Positions 31,584 through 32,853 of a DNA stretch of 32,853 bases are shown in pieces. The notes beneath the pieces are model-generated. The model made no database searches. It had not been told where the DNA came from and saw nothing but the letters and a program-made list of their open reading frames with translations. The translations under genes and the position numbers were made by a program. Source of the stretch: CAYNWH01 sp964400885 (GTDB lineage Bacteria; Patescibacteriota; Patescibacteriia; CAIXNZ01); NCBI GenBank assembly GCA_964400885.1, contig CAYNWH010000010.1, positions 1 to 32,853 of the forward strand. The letters run 5' to 3'. Within the stretch, counting starts at the first letter, position 1. Every line of letters starts with the position of its first letter.

Positions 31584-31883
31584 TTAGTTGTTTTTTTCTT
31601 TTCTATGTTTGCAGCGTACTCTGACGCCTAAAACAGTCGTTTCTTGGTTGCCAGTCGACAGATGAACAGTGGCCGGTGATTCTATGACATCAAAAGTGAA
31701 ATCGCCTGATTGGCCAGATCCTTTAACTGAACTTTTTGGGTGAGTAGTGACCGACATTAATCTGGTAAATTGTTTTGAGCCGCAGTTCTTAGGGCAAGTT
31801 AGTTTTAACTCGTCCTCTTCAGTTCTGATTAGTTCTTCAAAAATTTGGCCGCAGCCACAACATTTGTATTCATGTAAAGGCAT
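31584..31883 (-). CDS. FmdB-type zinc-ribbon protein
   Basis: 99 residues. N terminus MPLHEYKCCGCGQIFEELI with CxxC (8-11) and second pair CPKNCG (30-35), classic FmdB/YwrO-type ribbon; the C-terminal half (VTTHPKSS... VRCKHRKEKNN) is unstructured and basic. SD AAAGGGGG. Upstream is the promoter at 31912-31940. First gene of a two-gene zinc-ribbon operon. Confidence 0.88.
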   Translation of the reverse strand: MPLHEYKCCGCGQIFEELIRTEEDELKLTCPKNCGSKQFTRLMSVTTHPKSSVKGSGQSGDFTFDVIESPATVHLSTGNQETTVLGVRVRCKHRKEKNN

Positions 31884-31911
31884 CTTTTCCCCCTTTTAAA
31901 ATGATTAATCA

Positions 31912-31940
31912 AATTTAGCAAAAAATATTATTTTTGTCAA
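31912..31940 (-). promoter_or_regulatory. promoter of the zinc-ribbon operon
   Basis: Minus strand TTGACA (31935-31940), 17 bp, TAAATT (31912-31917) with extended TGC. Confidence 0.75.
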
Positions 31941-31944
31941 TAAA

Positions 31945-31973
31945 AAAGAGGCTGATTTTCTTAGCCTCTTTTC
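31945..31973 (-). terminator. terminator overlapping the end of the PgeF gene
   Basis: AAAGAGGCT/AGCCTCTTT (plus spelling) spans the stop codon; on the minus strand followed by TTTATTG. Confidence 0.8.
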
Positions 31974-32767
31974 CCAATAATGGTAATGCCTCTTCCCTCA
32001 CTTAAGTCGCCTTTAGCCCGATGATTGGAAAACAACAAATCAGAAGAGCAGGAAGTGCAATATTCTGAGACTTCAATATTTTGTTTGAGCAAGCCAGCTT
32101 TCAGCAATTGGTTGAAAATGTAAGATTTTAGATCAAAACATTTTTGCAGCAGAGCAAGTCTAGGCTGCAAATGCTGCCAGTGGCGGGAGTGAGTAGGGTT
32201 GTAACATTTTGAGCAAATACAGGGACCGATGTAGGCGACTATTTCTGCTGGGTTAGCAGCGCAATGATAGCGCAGATAATTAACTGTTGCTGGCAAGATA
32301 TTTGTCAGCGCGCCGATTATGCCGGCATGCACCAGGCCAAAGTAACGTGTTTTTGGTTCATAAAGCATAATCGGCGCGCAGTCAGCATGTGAAAACCCTA
32401 AATACAAACCGCGCGATTTGCTGACTGCAGCATCAGTGCCTTGCTGGTAATCAGGTAGAAGATTTTGGAAGGCCAGATCGCCGATACTCCATTGTTGGAT
32501 TTCCTTGCGTTCACGATCAGGTGTCAGAATTATTCTGCCCCTTGCTCTTTTTTTCGTGACATCTGCAATTATGGAGGTGTGAGCAGTTGGCAAAATACAG
32601 ATAGTTGCAGATTTTGTTTTCATGCCCAGCAGTTGAATGAATCGTTGAAAATTTTCTGCTGCTTTTTTTTGCTCTAAGCGGTCATATGCCATATTGCCTT
32701 GCTCTTTTGTGGAAATACCCTGAATTAGTTCAGGGTATTGTTTTAAAAGTTCGGATTGAATGATCAT
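31961..32767 (-). CDS. pgeF: YfiH/PgeF-family multicopper-oxidase-like enzyme (purine nucleoside phosphorylase type)
   Basis: 268 residues of the DUF152/LACC1 family, whose members act as purine nucleoside phosphorylase/adenosine deaminase or edit peptidoglycan precursors. Signatures: GDLAF, TDAAVS, FSHADCAPIML, LVHAGIIGAL, YIGPCICSKCY, YCTSCSSDLLFSNHR, and SEGRGITIIG. The zinc ligands (His of HADC region, Cys and His) are kept. The usual HAGWRG reads HAGIIG, and the protein has more Cys than typical. SD AAGGAGGG. Its purine link fits the purN-purL-purM genes elsewhere in the window. Confidence 0.88.
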   Translation of the reverse strand: MIIQSELLKQYPELIQGISTKEQGNMAYDRLEQKKAAENFQRFIQLLGMKTKSATICILPTAHTSIIADVTKKRARGRIILTPDRERKEIQQWSIGDLAFQNLLPDYQQGTDAAVSKSRGLYLGFSHADCAPIMLYEPKTRYFGLVHAGIIGALTNILPATVNYLRYHCAANPAEIVAYIGPCICSKCYNPTHSRHWQHLQPRLALLQKCFDLKSYIFNQLLKAGLLKQNIEVSEYCTSCSSDLLFSNHRAKGDLSEGRGITIIGKRG

Positions 32768-32816
32768 TTTTCCCTCCTTGATTCATTAAATTAGCAAATT
32801 TTTTTACAAAAGTAAA

Positions 32817-32840
32817 GCCCCCGCACCGAAGTACGGGGGC
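32817..32840 (-). terminator. terminator of a gene beyond the right edge
   Basis: GCCCCCG/CGGGGGC stem with a 10-nt loop; on the minus strand followed by TTTACTTTTG. The same T-rich stretch continues into the pgeF promoter region. Confidence 0.75.
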
Positions 32841-32853
32841 AAAAGCGCAGAAC

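Noticed and set aside
1..32853. alternative genetic code with TGA read as glycine
   Set aside because: TGA ends intact genes such as the AtpZ-like, beta-subunit and gpmA-adjacent genes at family-typical lengths; no in-frame TGA interrupts conserved regions.
1..32853. CRISPR array, prophage or insertion sequence
   Set aside because: No regularly spaced direct repeats, phage genes or transposase; the palindromic elements are isolated.

Overview
The window looks like a chromosomal segment of an uncultured, small-genome bacterium of the Patescibacteria/CPR type. This is inferred from gene content and style: AT-rich coding with standard stop codons (TGA is a real stop, e.g. at the ends of the AtpZ and beta-subunit genes), very tight packing, several genes without a Shine-Dalgarno site, a compact ATP synthase operon with a fused b-delta subunit and a short epsilon, a lone XerC/D-like recombinase, Lys-rich membrane proteins, and a secreted repeat protein of a style common in that group. 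No species name can be supported from the sequence alone.

Layout. 1-3113 (minus): a PilB/GspE-type ATPase, one base short of a stop at the window edge, preceded by a multi-pass membrane protein with a histone-H1-like Lys/Arg tail. 3258-5072 (minus): FtsH. 5162-5235: a nested-palindrome intergenic element. 5238-6944 (minus): a secreted protein with four Cys-containing beta repeats. 7230-8651 (plus): an orphan CheA-like Hpt protein, then a PurN-like formyltransferase. 8709-9695 (minus): a HAD hydrolase. 9848-15356 (plus): a P-loop kinase-like protein and a 1652-residue PurL-PurM fusion. 15417-17047 (minus): an aspartoacylase-family enzyme, then a compact GCS2-type carboxylate-amine ligase preceded by a clear T-box leader (17189-17456). 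17551-17622 (plus): tRNA-Trp, transcribed divergently from the T-box. 17694-19861 (minus): a chorismate mutase-methyltransferase fusion and trpS. 20063-26813 (plus): the ATP synthase operon (AtpZ/I-like, a, c, b-delta, alpha, gamma, beta, epsilon) ending in phosphoglycerate mutase. 26917-29756 (minus): a lipoprotein, two HTH-plus-membrane-protein modules each behind operator-like palindromes, and a cold-shock gene with a structured leader. 29887-30148 (minus): tRNA-His and tRNA-Arg. 30269-31213 (minus): XerC/D. 31326-32767 (minus): two FmdB-type zinc ribbons and a YfiH/PgeF-family enzyme.

How it works together. Purine synthesis (PurN-like, PurL-PurM, and possibly purine salvage by PgeF), oxidative or reversible ATP synthesis coupled to a glycolytic mutase, and an aromatic/tryptophan neighbourhood (trpS, tRNA-Trp, chorismate mutase domain, T-box whose bulge predicts a G73 tRNA) are the recognisable themes. 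Two expression styles alternate. One set of visibly GC-richer genes carries strong GGAGG sites and long leaders behind TTGACA-N16/17-TGnTAAnnT promoters. The other set is AT-rich, lacks a Shine-Dalgarno site, and in several cases has a -10 hexamer so close to the ATG that the mRNA should be leaderless or nearly so.

The most noteworthy observations are the T-box in front of a carboxylate-amine ligase, an FmdB-type gene whose expected ATG reads AGG at a perfect distance from a Shine-Dalgarno site, the PurL-PurM fusion, the reduced b-delta/epsilon ATP synthase, and the Hpt protein without a kinase.
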